NCBI RefSeq assembly: GCF_017875955.1
Contig: NZ_JAGINK010000001.1
Span: 4,370,501-4,434,500 of the forward strand
Direction: 5' to 3'
From: Pseudomonas sp. BP8
GTDB taxonomy: Bacteria; Pseudomonadota; Gammaproteobacteria; Pseudomonadales; Pseudomonadaceae
Length of the DNA stretch: 64,000 nt
A program made the position numbers and the translations under genes. The notes under the pieces are model-generated. The model searched no databases and was not told where the DNA came from. It was given only the letters and a program-made list of their open reading frames with translations. Positions 9,805-18,682 of the stretch are shown one piece after another. Every line of letters starts with the position of its first letter. Position 1 is the stretch's first letter.

Positions 9805-10122
9805 TGAGCGACAGCCCGAATGAATTGTGCGCAGACCTCAGGATCCGAGGCTGGCCATTTCACCGTTATCAATTGCCCGGCCACGGGCACCTCAATGATC
9901 ACTGACGCTTCGGCTGGCCGTTTTAGGTGCGGCCTTTAACGGAACAAATGCCGGTAGCGAGGTTGCTGCGGATTGGTCTCGATAGAGCGGCATCCATTTG
10001 CGGATGACGTTGGCATTGATGCCGTGGCTGATGGCGACACTGGACACCGTTGCGCCAGGTTGCAGGGATTCCCGAACGACTTGGGCTTTAAATGGTTTCG
10101 GATAAGAGCTTCGTTGGCGCAT
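9801..10122 (-). pseudogene. tnpA: IS66 TnpA (Orf1), frameshifted
   Basis: The N-terminal frame starts at 10122 (MRQRSSYPKPFKAQVVRES) and carries the helix-turn-helix expected of TnpA, but stops early at 9892. The conserved C-terminal part (SVIIEVPVAGQLITVKWP, ending IRAVAQ) continues in another frame down to a TGA at 9801 that overlaps the tnpB start. The join needs removal of one A from a run of four (T-run 9921-9924 on the plus strand). This may be an inactivating mutation; slippage on the A-run could still give some full-length product. Confidence 0.8.
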
Positions 10123-10200
10123 GGAAATCCTGGCGATAAGGGCGATCGCGTCCGCTTAAAAATACGCGGACACCATCGCCCTTAAAGCTGGAGTTCGGAA

Positions 10201-10222
10201 GGTGAGTTCGCCGGACGCTTAC
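10201..10222 (-). repeat. IS66 right terminal inverted repeat
   Basis: Reads GTAAGCGTCCGG on the minus strand, directly followed on the plus strand by the right copy of the 8-bp target duplication gtaacgtc. Confidence 0.85.
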
Positions 10223-10230
10223 GTAACGTC

Positions 10231-10454
10231 GTAGGCAAAAGCTCAGGAAGAGAAAACGTAAAGCAGAACGAGCGGCAGCATGAAAGCCGGGATCTGTAGA
10301 TATCGTGCATACCATACTGACATCGGCAGTAGCGCCACTTGCAGTAAGCAGAACAATTTAGCGGACGCCCAGAGGAGTTTCGGGATCAGACTAGATCGAT
10401 GTCGCGTGCAAGCGCGAGACAACGACCTAGTCATCGTTTACCTCATCAGTGTCT
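10231..10454. other. short gap between IS66 and the nuclease operon
   Basis: No supported gene is present. A 63-codon hydrophobic open frame (complement 10243-10434) has no recognisable family or ribosome site. The stretch should contain the transcript end of the four-gene operon, but I see no convincing terminator hairpin. Confidence 0.4.
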
Positions 10455-11645
10455 TTAGCTGACCAGGCGAGCCGAGTGGGGATCGTAAACCACATCGGTA
10501 ATCGACCCATCCCGAATGCGCTCAACCGCTTCATCGATCACATGCAGCGGCACCAGGAACCACTCCCTAGGTTTGACTGGATGGCCGAAGCGGTCTTCGA
10601 TGGTCAAGTCCAGCTGCGCTGCGCCGAACAGGCGATGGAAGATGTTTTCCAGCCGGGTGCGGTTCAGGTTGTGAAGTCTGTAAGTTGCGACCACTTCCAC
10701 ATCGGCCAGCAGGTAGGTGGCATCTTTCGCCGCGGCCGCGATGCGAGTTTCCACTCGGCCGCCGGTTACGCCGATCTTGTGGATCAGCTCGCGGTGCTCG
10801 GCTACGTAGGGATGGTTGGACAGGCTGCGTAACACATAAATGGTGCCAGTCTCGATGTCATCCGGTTCGGTTATGTCGCTGAACAGTGGGCCGGAATCCA
10901 CCTTGATGATCCGAGACCCTGCATGCCCGTCACTGTCTTTGTAGAGCGCCCGCTGCAAGGATCGTAATAGCAGATCGCTTTCTGTCTCATTGGAGTAGAT
11001 GACGCGCAAACGCCCATTCGTCTCCGCATTCGGCGTCTTGTAGGTGTCTCCCACCTCGGCGACATAGGCAATGAGTCCGCTCAGAATGAAGAAGTCCCCG
11101 ACTTCGATGCTGGCGTTCTTGCCAAAGGGCTTGGTTACCCATAGTTTTTGTTTGAGGCCTGCTTGCACCTCATCAAACAGTGGCTTAAATCTCTCGAAGT
11201 CTTTACATGGGTTCCGGGCGGCAATTTCTTCTGCCGCCTTTATTGCCGCACTGGAACGCACATGCCGCAGCACGGTGATGTCGTCCTGGTCGACGGACTC
11301 ACTGCCGATGCCCAGCTCGGCGAGCAAGGCGTCCTCATCCAGGTCATCCACATTTACCATGGCTACCGCAGCACCTGACAGTAAGTCGTGACTCTCCAAG
11401 CCTGCCAGTAGGGCTTGTATTTCCGGTAACTTGCGAAGCTGATCCAGGCGCACGGCGTACAAACGCTCGAAGATATCGCCGTCTTCGCCATGTAGTGGGG
11501 CGCGGCCATGGGTCTGATAGAAGCGCTGAATGTCCTCGAAGCCAGCGATGATGCGTTCTTCGCGAGGGGTTCGAGTGGCTGTTTTAAGCGAGGGTACTTC
11601 TACCCCTAGCGCATTTAGCAGGTCATCATCATTCATTTCAGCCAT
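10455..11645 (-). CDS. T5orf172/MUG113-type GIY-YIG nuclease, last gene of the putative R-M-like operon
   Basis: This 396-residue protein has a C-terminal GIY-YIG-like domain of the T5orf172 type. GTIYVLRS is at about 267-274, KIGVTGG at 290-296, an arginine-rich helix follows, and RLENIFHRLF at about 331-340 supplies the glutamate. The N-terminal ~240 residues are unassigned and acidic. I use the ATG at 11645, which overlaps the helicase stop by 8 bp, rather than the far-upstream alternative at 11732. The domain would cut DNA; partnership with the methylase, DUF1016 nuclease and helicase is inferred from the overlaps. Confidence 0.8.
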   Translation of the reverse strand: MAEMNDDDLLNALGVEVPSLKTATRTPREERIIAGFEDIQRFYQTHGRAPLHGEDGDIFERLYAVRLDQLRKLPEIQALLAGLESHDLLSGAAVAMVNVDDLDEDALLAELGIGSESVDQDDITVLRHVRSSAAIKAAEEIAARNPCKDFERFKPLFDEVQAGLKQKLWVTKPFGKNASIEVGDFFILSGLIAYVAEVGDTYKTPNAETNGRLRVIYSNETESDLLLRSLQRALYKDSDGHAGSRIIKVDSGPLFSDITEPDDIETGTIYVLRSLSNHPYVAEHRELIHKIGVTGGRVETRIAAAAKDATYLLADVEVVATYRLHNLNRTRLENIFHRLFGAAQLDLTIEDRFGHPVKPREWFLVPLHVIDEAVERIRDGSITDVVYDPHSARLVS

Positions 11646-13755
11646 TGGCGGATTCTCCCTGCGCCGCTTTAGCTTGGGCGCGGTAACGTGCGAACGCAAC
11701 CACGCCTTCAGCCATTCGTTTCTCCCAGGCATCGGCGGAGTTGATGTCTGGCAGCCGGCCGCGCTCGCTTTTGAACTGCAGGGCGCGCATTGCCAGGTCT
11801 CGTGCTTCGTTTTCAGGAATGCTCACCTTCTTGGCTGCAATACTGGCCTGCACCTGGCGCAGGGACTTTTCATCCATCGCCTTCGCCAGCACCGCATAGG
11901 CGGCATCAAAGGGGTTAATGCGGTCGATCAGATCAATGTCTAGCTCGCGCACGTTAACGAATTTGCGCACGCCTTCCAGCAGGGCCGTACTGCCTTGTGA
12001 GCTGTCACTTTCGCTGGCATCGGCCTGAGCCAACATCAATTTGGCCTGTTGGGTAATGTTCATGGCTGCGATGGCATGCTGACGGATTGCTTCCTGGTCG
12101 ACGTCGCTCAAGTCGGGGTAACGCTCGCGCACGATCTTGCCCATGCGCATTTGGGTCAGCTCTTCGGGTAGGGTGTTTTCCTTGTCGAATAGGCCGCGTT
12201 CCAGCACGGTTTTGTCCTGCAGGAAGCTGGTTACCACTTCGTTCAAATCTTCTTTGCAGATGCGCGAGGCTTCTGTGCTTTGCGGCGTGGTCAGACCGTT
12301 GATTTCGACATGGTACTGGCCTGTGGCTTCATTCACGCCCAGATTGGTGCCACCTGATTGATAGCCCTCGCCACCGTTGTAAATGAAACCGTCTTTCGGC
12401 CCGGTATCTTTCGGACTGAACTCATAGCGCGGGGCGAGCACCTGTTCCATCAGCAGACTGGCGGAAATGGCCTTAAGCATATCGTTCACTGCCTCGGCTA
12501 CAGCCACTTGGTCGGCCATAGGCTCAGCGATCAGGTTGGTGAAGCGCGAGCGCTCCTTGCCCTCGGCATCACGCGTTGCGCGGCCAATGATTTGTACAAT
12601 TTCGGTCAGGCTCGAACGGTAGCCGATGGTCAGCGCATGCTCGCACCAGATCCAGTCGAAGCCTTCCTTCGCCATGCCCAGTGCGATGATCACATCCACG
12701 TTGTCGCGGTTGTTCTTCTGCGCAGGGTCTTTCAGTGCACTGAGCACTTTGGAGCGCCTGGACGTGTCGCTGTCATCCACCAGGTCTGCCACTTTCAGCG
12801 TGCGACCGTCCTTGGCTTTGATGAGGTGGAAGCCGGTGGCCGGGTCGACACCCTGCCAATCGCCCAGCGCACTCATGATTTCGTTGACCTCGCGCTCCTT
12901 GTCTTTGAGGCTTTCGCGGGCATTCACATTGGGGATATGGATGATGGTTTTCAGTGCTGGGTCCAGCACCTTGGCGACGGCATCCACATACTTGCCGGTA
13001 TAGAAGAAGTACCCGATGTCCAGCGACTTGAGCCAGCGGTAGCCGTTGAGCTGCTCGTAGTAGGTGTAAGTCACCGTCTCAAACTTGGCTTCTTCCGCCG
13101 GGGCCAGCACGGCCTCGCTGTCGCCACGGAAATAAGAGCCGGTCATGGCCACCAAATGCACCTTATCGCGGCCGATAAACGCACTCAGTTGGCCGCCCAA
13201 CTTGTTGTCCGGGTTGGCGGAAACGTGGTGGAATTCGTCGATGGCGATTAGGCGGTTGTCGAAAGCTTCGATACCTAGCTCTTCTACGGCGAAACGGAAG
13301 GTGGCATGGGTGCATACCAGTGTCTTGTCGGTGCTTTTCAGGAAAGCGCGTACGGCTTCCACCTTAGATTTGGCCACGCGCGGCTCATCGATGCCAGGAG
13401 CATTACATAGGTTCCACTGCGGAGCCACTTGCCAGTCCCAGTAAAAACCAAACTTGCTCAGCGGCTCATCGGCGAAGCTGCCGCCAATGGAGCGCTCCGG
13501 CACCACGACAATTACCTGTTGCAAGCCCTGGTTATGCAGCTTGTCCAGCGCGATAAACATCAGGGCGCGGGACTTACCTGATGCAGGGGGCGACTTGATC
13601 AGCAGGTACTGTTCGCCGCGCTTGGTATAGGCGCGCTCCTGCATGGTACGCATGCCCAGCTCATTGGCTTTGCTGGAAGCCCCGGTGTGCGCCGTGGTGA
13701 TGGATACCGATGGCACCGTGTAAGTGTTGGTTGGGTTGTGGTTCTGTTCGGTCAT
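11638..13755 (-). CDS. DEAD/DEAH-box superfamily 2 helicase of the putative R-M-like operon
   Basis: This 705-residue protein has Walker A SPPASGKS at residues 55-62, a DEFH box at 173-176, a motif III-like TGS near 205, and motif VI QIIGRATRD at 388-396 preceded by GMAKEGFDW. This is the layout of restriction-type translocases such as the ATPase cores of type I and III HsdR/Res. The C-terminal 300 residues match no family I recognise and hold no evident nuclease motif. The ATG overlaps the upstream DUF1016 stop (ATGA), and the end overlaps the GIY-YIG gene, so the subunits are probably made in fixed ratio. Confidence 0.85.
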   Translation of the reverse strand: MTEQNHNPTNTYTVPSVSITTAHTGASSKANELGMRTMQERAYTKRGEQYLLIKSPPASGKSRALMFIALDKLHNQGLQQVIVVVPERSIGGSFADEPLSKFGFYWDWQVAPQWNLCNAPGIDEPRVAKSKVEAVRAFLKSTDKTLVCTHATFRFAVEELGIEAFDNRLIAIDEFHHVSANPDNKLGGQLSAFIGRDKVHLVAMTGSYFRGDSEAVLAPAEEAKFETVTYTYYEQLNGYRWLKSLDIGYFFYTGKYVDAVAKVLDPALKTIIHIPNVNARESLKDKEREVNEIMSALGDWQGVDPATGFHLIKAKDGRTLKVADLVDDSDTSRRSKVLSALKDPAQKNNRDNVDVIIALGMAKEGFDWIWCEHALTIGYRSSLTEIVQIIGRATRDAEGKERSRFTNLIAEPMADQVAVAEAVNDMLKAISASLLMEQVLAPRYEFSPKDTGPKDGFIYNGGEGYQSGGTNLGVNEATGQYHVEINGLTTPQSTEASRICKEDLNEVVTSFLQDKTVLERGLFDKENTLPEELTQMRMGKIVRERYPDLSDVDQEAIRQHAIAAMNITQQAKLMLAQADASESDSSQGSTALLEGVRKFVNVRELDIDLIDRINPFDAAYAVLAKAMDEKSLRQVQASIAAKKVSIPENEARDLAMRALQFKSERGRLPDINSADAWEKRMAEGVVAFARYRAQAKAAQGESANG

Positions 13756-14813
13756 TGCGAGTCGTCGTCCATGGATGCGTCATCACTTGCCAGCTCGCGC
13801 TCGATCTGTTCGATGCTGGGCAGGCTGGTTTGCAGCTCTGCCGGCAGGGACTCCACCAATTGGTATTCGGCCACACCGATGGGGCGGGCGTTATCACGCA
13901 GGGCGTATTCGGCCACTACCTTGTTCTTACTCTTGCACAGCAGCAGGCCGATGGTGGGACCGTCCTGTGGGTGCTTGAGCTGGGCATCCACTGCGGTGAG
14001 GTAAAAACTTAACTGGCCCAGGTGCTCGGGCTTGAACTTGCCGGCCTTGAGTTCGATCACCACATAGCAGCGCAGCTTGAGGTGATAGAACAGTAGGTCG
14101 ATGAAGAACTCGTCACCGCCCACATCCAGCAACACTTGCTGGCCAACGAAGGCAAAACCTGCGCCCAGTTCCAGCAGGAACTCGGTGACATGCTTGACCA
14201 GAGCGTTTTCGATCTCACGCTCCTGCGCATCAAAGGTCAGGCCGAGGAAGTCGAAGCGGTAAGGATCCTTCAGCGACTCGCGGGCCAGGTCGGACTGCGG
14301 TTTGGGCAGGTGGTTCTCGAAGTTACTGACTGCCTTGCCACTGCGCTCCAGCAGACGAGTCTCGATCTGCATTACCAGAATGTTGCGCGACCAGTTGTGC
14401 TCGATGGCCTTGGCGGCATACCAGCGGCGGGTTTCGGGGCCAGGCAGTTTGTCTAGCAGCACCAGATTGTGACCCCAAGGCAATTGTGCAGCAGCCTGCT
14501 GCACAAATTCCGCATCCGGCCACGCCTCGGCAAAGGCGCGCATGTACTTGAGGTTGCGTGGCGAAAACCCTTTCATATCGGGAAAGGCTGCGTGCAAATC
14601 CTGCGCCAAGCGCTCGATTACCTTGGCACCCCAGCCCTGTTGTGCTTGACGGGTCAAAATATCGTGACCGATCTGCCAGTAGAGCAGCACCAGTTCGCGG
14701 TTCACCGCCAGCGTGGCGCGCTGCTGAGCATTATGGATGCGGCCTTTAAGGTCGGCCAGCCAGTCGCCGTAGCCTTCGGGTGGCATGCTCAGGCTAACAG
14801 GGGTGTCGCTCAT
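13752..14813 (-). CDS. DUF1016/YhcG-family PDDEXK nuclease
   Basis: This 353-residue protein has the two-part YhcG layout. The N-terminal DUF1016 helical domain includes VNRELVLLYWQIGHDI, GFSPRNLKYMRAFAE and LPWGHNLVLLDKL. A C-terminal PDDEXK nuclease fold follows, with Asp239 and the ELK pair Glu254/Lys256. Such proteins often sit next to restriction-modification genes. Both ends overlap their neighbours by ATGA, so it is translationally coupled between methyltransferase and helicase. An acidic tail (DDASMDDDSQ) ends the protein. Confidence 0.88.
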   Translation of the reverse strand: MSDTPVSLSMPPEGYGDWLADLKGRIHNAQQRATLAVNRELVLLYWQIGHDILTRQAQQGWGAKVIERLAQDLHAAFPDMKGFSPRNLKYMRAFAEAWPDAEFVQQAAAQLPWGHNLVLLDKLPGPETRRWYAAKAIEHNWSRNILVMQIETRLLERSGKAVSNFENHLPKPQSDLARESLKDPYRFDFLGLTFDAQEREIENALVKHVTEFLLELGAGFAFVGQQVLLDVGGDEFFIDLLFYHLKLRCYVVIELKAGKFKPEHLGQLSFYLTAVDAQLKHPQDGPTIGLLLCKSKNKVVAEYALRDNARPIGVAEYQLVESLPAELQTSLPSIEQIERELASDDASMDDDSQ

Positions 14814-17602
14814 GCCTTTATCCCTCGTGGCTTTTTCGGCGCGGCCTTCGCTGCGTTTTCCGCCATCTTGGTGTAGAGGTCAAACAGCTTTTCCAGCCGC
14901 TCGGTGTCGTTCTTGAAGCGACGACCAATATAGATGCGCTCCAGCACTTCATCGTTGCGCTCGTGGGCACGGCGTAGGTTGTCCGGCATGCTGTCGGGGT
15001 TGTACAGATCGGCAATGGTGGCGGGGAAGTGCGCCTCTCGGGCCAACAGGATGTTTTCAGCGCAGGCGGTTAAGTCGGCCTTGTTTTGCTCTGTGAGCGG
15101 GGGGATCGGGAAGGTATTCCAACCGAGGGTGTTGGAGTAGCGAAAGTCTGTTTTCATTTTGCCACAAACAGTACCGATCCAAACCAGGTGCAAACGGGAA
15201 GCGATAAGGGCCATATTCCAAATAGGAGCATCGTAAAGAGCAAAGGCTAAGTCTGTGACGATTGACCCTCTGGGAAGTAATCCAACGGGAAGATATTCAC
15301 GGGACTCCGACGAAACCTTCGGAACAATCGTTACGACTTCATTGCCTACTTGTTTAACCTCTTCAAACTTGTGAGGCCATGCGGCACCTTTCTTAGTAGC
15401 AGCCTTTGGGCTTTTTGATCGAAAAGCAGCAACCGCATTTAGTTTGCAACTGATGTCACGATTAGACTTAGCTTCTTGCTCTTGGCTGTCAGAAATCCAC
15501 AAGCAGAAACGAACTTCACCTCGAATATACTCACTTGCACCATATACGCGCTTAAGAAATTTAACCACATCCACATTACCTTCTACTAGCCTTTGCTTTT
15601 CCTCCTCTGCGAAAAGCAAATTCCCACCTTCGACCGGCTTACCACCGGCATCCATCTGGCTTCTTTCATCGGCGGGGTACGTTTGTTTTTCGACTATGAT
15701 GTCTGCGCCGGATACCAAATAAGCATTGATTCTATCGACTTCTTTAACCGCCACCTCTCCATTGCTATTGGTCGAATATATCCGCCGACTCCTCTCAGGG
15801 TCGTTTGAAATACAGACAATCACAACGGTCACACCTGCATTGTGACTTGCAAGATTTTCCCACTTAAATGAGGTGTATGAAAATACGATCTGGTAGTTTT
15901 TTGCAAAAATTAACGGCCAGAGAATCGGTACTTGCTGACCCTGACAAATGGAGTTGGTAGATACAAAAGCAGCTTTTGCCTTGGTTTTGACACCATAGTC
16001 GGCAGCTTTCATAAACCAGCCCGCCACATAGTCTAGCGATTTCCAGTTTTTTGTGCGGGAGGCAAAGATGGCTTCCAAATCTGCCTTCTGCTCATCAGTC
16101 TGCCAAGTTGAACCAAGATAAGGCGGATTACCACATATGTAGGTCTCGCCACCTTCGTTCTCGAAATCGATTTCCGCCTGATTTAGTGGCGTGCCAAATA
16201 AGTCATCCGCAATTATCTTGACCGCCGTACCTGTAGGCCGACATACACTCAACCAATCCATTCGCAGCGCGTTGCCACAAACAATCCAGTTCTGCGCATT
16301 CAGCGGTAAAAACTCCGCCAGAGCATCCTGCTGGCCGCGATAAAGCACATCACATTGGAACTCGGCGATGATCAGCGCCAAGCGGGCAATCTCTGCCGGA
16401 AAGTCGCGCAACTCAATACCCCGAAAGTTGGTCAACGGAATTTCAGACCTGTTGTTGGCCTCCCCTCGGCGGCGATTGATCTCTGCCTCGATCTCGCGCA
16501 TCTGCTTATAGGCGATGACTAAGAAGTTCCCGGAGCCGCAGGCTGGGTCAAATACGCGGATACGCGCCATACGTTTGCGGAGGTTGAGCAGCTTGACTTT
16601 GTTGTCTCCTGCCACATCGAGCTGAGCACGCAAGTCATCAAGGAACAGCGGATTCAGCACCTTGAGGATGTTGGGTACGCTGGTGTAGTGCATGCCCAGT
16701 GAGCCGCGCTCCTCATCGTCGGCTACGGCTTGGATCATGCTGCCGAATATGTCTGGGTTGATTTTTTTCCAGTTCAGTTTGCCGGCGTGAAACAAGTAAG
16801 TGCGTGCCATGCGTGTGAAACGCGGTGCCTCGGTACTGCCTGAAAACAGGCCGCCATTCACGTAGGGGAAGCTGTTGGCCCAGTTGGGCAAGCGAGGCTG
16901 AACAGTGGCTCGCTCGGCCAGCTTGATATTCATAGCGCGGAAAATTTCAGACAGCACCTGATGGGTATTGGAGCCATCGCGCTCGCTGTACTGCTCAACC
17001 GTTTTGGTAAACAGGCCATCGCCGTTAAAAATGTCGGTATCTTCAGCAAAAAAGCAGAACACCAGCCGCGCCATAAAATGGTTCATGTCGGCACGGCGTT
17101 CGTCTTTAGCCCAGTAAGGGTTCTCGTTCAGCAACTCGACGTATAGCTTATTCAGGCGGCTGGTAGCGCGCACGTCGATGGGGTTGTCCTTGATCTCCTT
17201 AATGGTGGAGATACCGGCCAAGGGCAACAGGAAGCCGAAATGGTTGGGAAAGTCCGGGTAGTCGCAGGCGATGGTTTCACCCGTAATGAGCTCTTCGGAC
17301 TCCAGCGTTTGCCCGTCTGTGGCAAGGATGAACTTTGCTTTGCCCTTTGTGGTAGCCGGGCTGGCGCGCAATGCCTTGAGCGTTTCGCCCACGCTACCAG
17401 ATTCGCATGCGGCGATATGAATGTTGTTGCGCAGTAGCACGCCGCCAGGCACGTCGGAAGCGTTGTTGTTGCCGGCACGCAAGCGTTTGAGGGCTGTTTC
17501 CTTATTGCCAAAAGCGGCCAGGAAGACAAACGGAAATTCCACCGCGTCAAAGGGCTCAAGGGCCAGGTCCGAAATAGCGGACTCAATTTCTACTGCATTC
17601 AT
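14810..17602 (-). CDS. MmeI-like class I SAM-dependent DNA adenine methyltransferase
   Basis: This 930-residue protein carries the SAM-binding motif DPACGSGNF at 352-360 and the catalytic NPPY at 492-495, which mark a gamma-class N6-adenine methyltransferase. Length and order (N-terminal domain, helical spacer, methylase, target recognition, C-terminal helical end) match the MmeI family. I see no clear PD-ExK set in the N-terminal domain, so cleavage may be delegated to the two downstream nucleases. The DNA for residues about 500-815 is visibly more AT-rich than its flanks, as expected for an exchanged recognition domain. It is the first gene of the operon; its stop overlaps the DUF1016 start. 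Confidence 0.85.
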   Translation of the reverse strand: MNAVEIESAISDLALEPFDAVEFPFVFLAAFGNKETALKRLRAGNNNASDVPGGVLLRNNIHIAACESGSVGETLKALRASPATTKGKAKFILATDGQTLESEELITGETIACDYPDFPNHFGFLLPLAGISTIKEIKDNPIDVRATSRLNKLYVELLNENPYWAKDERRADMNHFMARLVFCFFAEDTDIFNGDGLFTKTVEQYSERDGSNTHQVLSEIFRAMNIKLAERATVQPRLPNWANSFPYVNGGLFSGSTEAPRFTRMARTYLFHAGKLNWKKINPDIFGSMIQAVADDEERGSLGMHYTSVPNILKVLNPLFLDDLRAQLDVAGDNKVKLLNLRKRMARIRVFDPACGSGNFLVIAYKQMREIEAEINRRRGEANNRSEIPLTNFRGIELRDFPAEIARLALIIAEFQCDVLYRGQQDALAEFLPLNAQNWIVCGNALRMDWLSVCRPTGTAVKIIADDLFGTPLNQAEIDFENEGGETYICGNPPYLGSTWQTDEQKADLEAIFASRTKNWKSLDYVAGWFMKAADYGVKTKAKAAFVSTNSICQGQQVPILWPLIFAKNYQIVFSYTSFKWENLASHNAGVTVVIVCISNDPERSRRIYSTNSNGEVAVKEVDRINAYLVSGADIIVEKQTYPADERSQMDAGGKPVEGGNLLFAEEEKQRLVEGNVDVVKFLKRVYGASEYIRGEVRFCLWISDSQEQEAKSNRDISCKLNAVAAFRSKSPKAATKKGAAWPHKFEEVKQVGNEVVTIVPKVSSESREYLPVGLLPRGSIVTDLAFALYDAPIWNMALIASRLHLVWIGTVCGKMKTDFRYSNTLGWNTFPIPPLTEQNKADLTACAENILLAREAHFPATIADLYNPDSMPDNLRRAHERNDEVLERIYIGRRFKNDTERLEKLFDLYTKMAENAAKAAPKKPRGIKA

Positions 17603-17779
17603 GATTTACCACTGTCCAGATCGCGTATGAACGAGTACGGCGAATTAAGCCGTTGATTTTGCGGATGATGACTAGGCCACTTGAGTGCTTCAACCTTCGT
17701 GCCGGCCACGGCCTGACACATGATAACCCGATAGCCTCGAACAAGATCGTATCGCGTATGGTGACAGCGGAACTACTAG

Positions 17780-18678
17780 GTTTGTCGGTGCGGGTAGAAT
17801 TGCCGCCATGATTGGCTGGAGGCCCGCATGACAAAGCGTTACGAACTCTCCGACGCATCGTGGGGATTGATCAAAGATCTTGCTTCTCCAGAACAGAAAT
17901 GGGTCGCCCACACAGTGATGATCGTCTGGTACTGCATGGAATCCTGTGGACTCTGTGCTCGGGCGCTGCATGGCGTGACCTGCCGGAACGCTTTGGGCCT
18001 TGGTCAACGGTGTATCAGCGTTTTTCGTGACTGGCGCGACGACGGCACGTTCAGCCAAATGCTTGATCGCTTACACATTCGGCTGAACCAGGAAGGGCTG
18101 ATCGATCTGGACACCTGGATGATCGATTCCACGGCGGTACGTGCAACCCGAGCCTCTTCAGGCGCCGGTAAAAAGGGCGGCCTGAAGAACCGCTAGACCA
18201 TGCCCTAGGTCGCAGTCGAGGCCGCCTGACAACCAAGATTCACATGGTCTGCGACGCCAATGGCGTTCCCTTACGCTTCATCCTGTCACCCGGACAAGCC
18301 AGCGATATCACCCACGCCCAGCCGTTACTGGATCAGGTACGAATTCCCGGCAAGCCGGGGCGACCACGCAAACGCAGTCTTAGGTTACTGGCAGACAAAG
18401 GCTATGACGCAGAACACCTGCGCCACTACTGTGATCGTTACCGAATGCAGCCGGTGATTCCGCTACGCGCCATGCCAGGCAACCCCCGGCCAGGCTTGCC
18501 CCGACTCTTTGATCGTCCTAAGTATCGGCAGCGGAACATCATTGAGCGGATATTTGGCTGGCAAAAAAGAGAACCGCAGAATAGCGACTCGCTACGACAA
18601 GCTGGCCAGGAGCTTTGCAGCCATGATCACGCTGGCCTGTAGCCTACGTCGTATGCTGTAATACTTTTCGTACAAAAC
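17780..18678 (+). mobile_element. IS5-family element (IS427-like), decayed
   Basis: About 0.9 kb bounded by rough inverted ends beginning GTTTTGTACG (right end, inverted) and GTTTGTCGGTGCG (left end). A CTAG tetranucleotide occurs directly outside each end (17776-17779 and 18679-18682), a typical target for this subgroup. It carries one broken transposase gene. Confidence 0.65.
17828..18661 (+). pseudogene. IS5-family transposase, multiple frameshifts
   Basis: The pieces read in order MTKRYELSDASWGLIKDL, then GAAWRDLPERFGPWSTVYQR, then RDWRDDGTFSQMLDRLHIRL followed by IDSTAVRATRASSGAGKKGG, then RGGLTTKIHMVCDANGVPL, and finally a tail ATRYDKLASSFAAMITLACS. At least four frame changes separate them. 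The DDE landmarks (IDSTAVRA, LLADKGYDAE, RNIIERIFGW) are all present but cannot be read as one protein, so the element cannot move by itself. Confidence 0.85.
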
Positions 18679-18682
18679 CTAG

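Larger units (their letters stand above)
7249..10222 (-). mobile_element. IS66-family insertion sequence with an extra nucleotidyltransferase gene
   Basis: The element is bounded by imperfect 22-bp inverted repeats beginning GTAAGCGTCCGG (7251-7272 and, inverted, 10201-10222). An 8-bp direct repeat gtaacgtc flanks it (7241-7248 and 10223-10230), the duplication length expected for IS66; two extra C residues sit between the left repeat copy and the inverted repeat. Inside, on the minus strand, are tnpA (frameshifted), tnpB, tnpC and then a nucleotidyltransferase gene before the left end. No second inverted repeat is seen between tnpC and that gene, so it belongs to the element. Confidence 0.85.

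Noticed and set aside
10243..10434. 63-codon hydrophobic open frame next to the IS66 right end
   Set aside because: No ribosome site, no family, and it ends just before the insertion site; it could be a fragment but cannot be supported.
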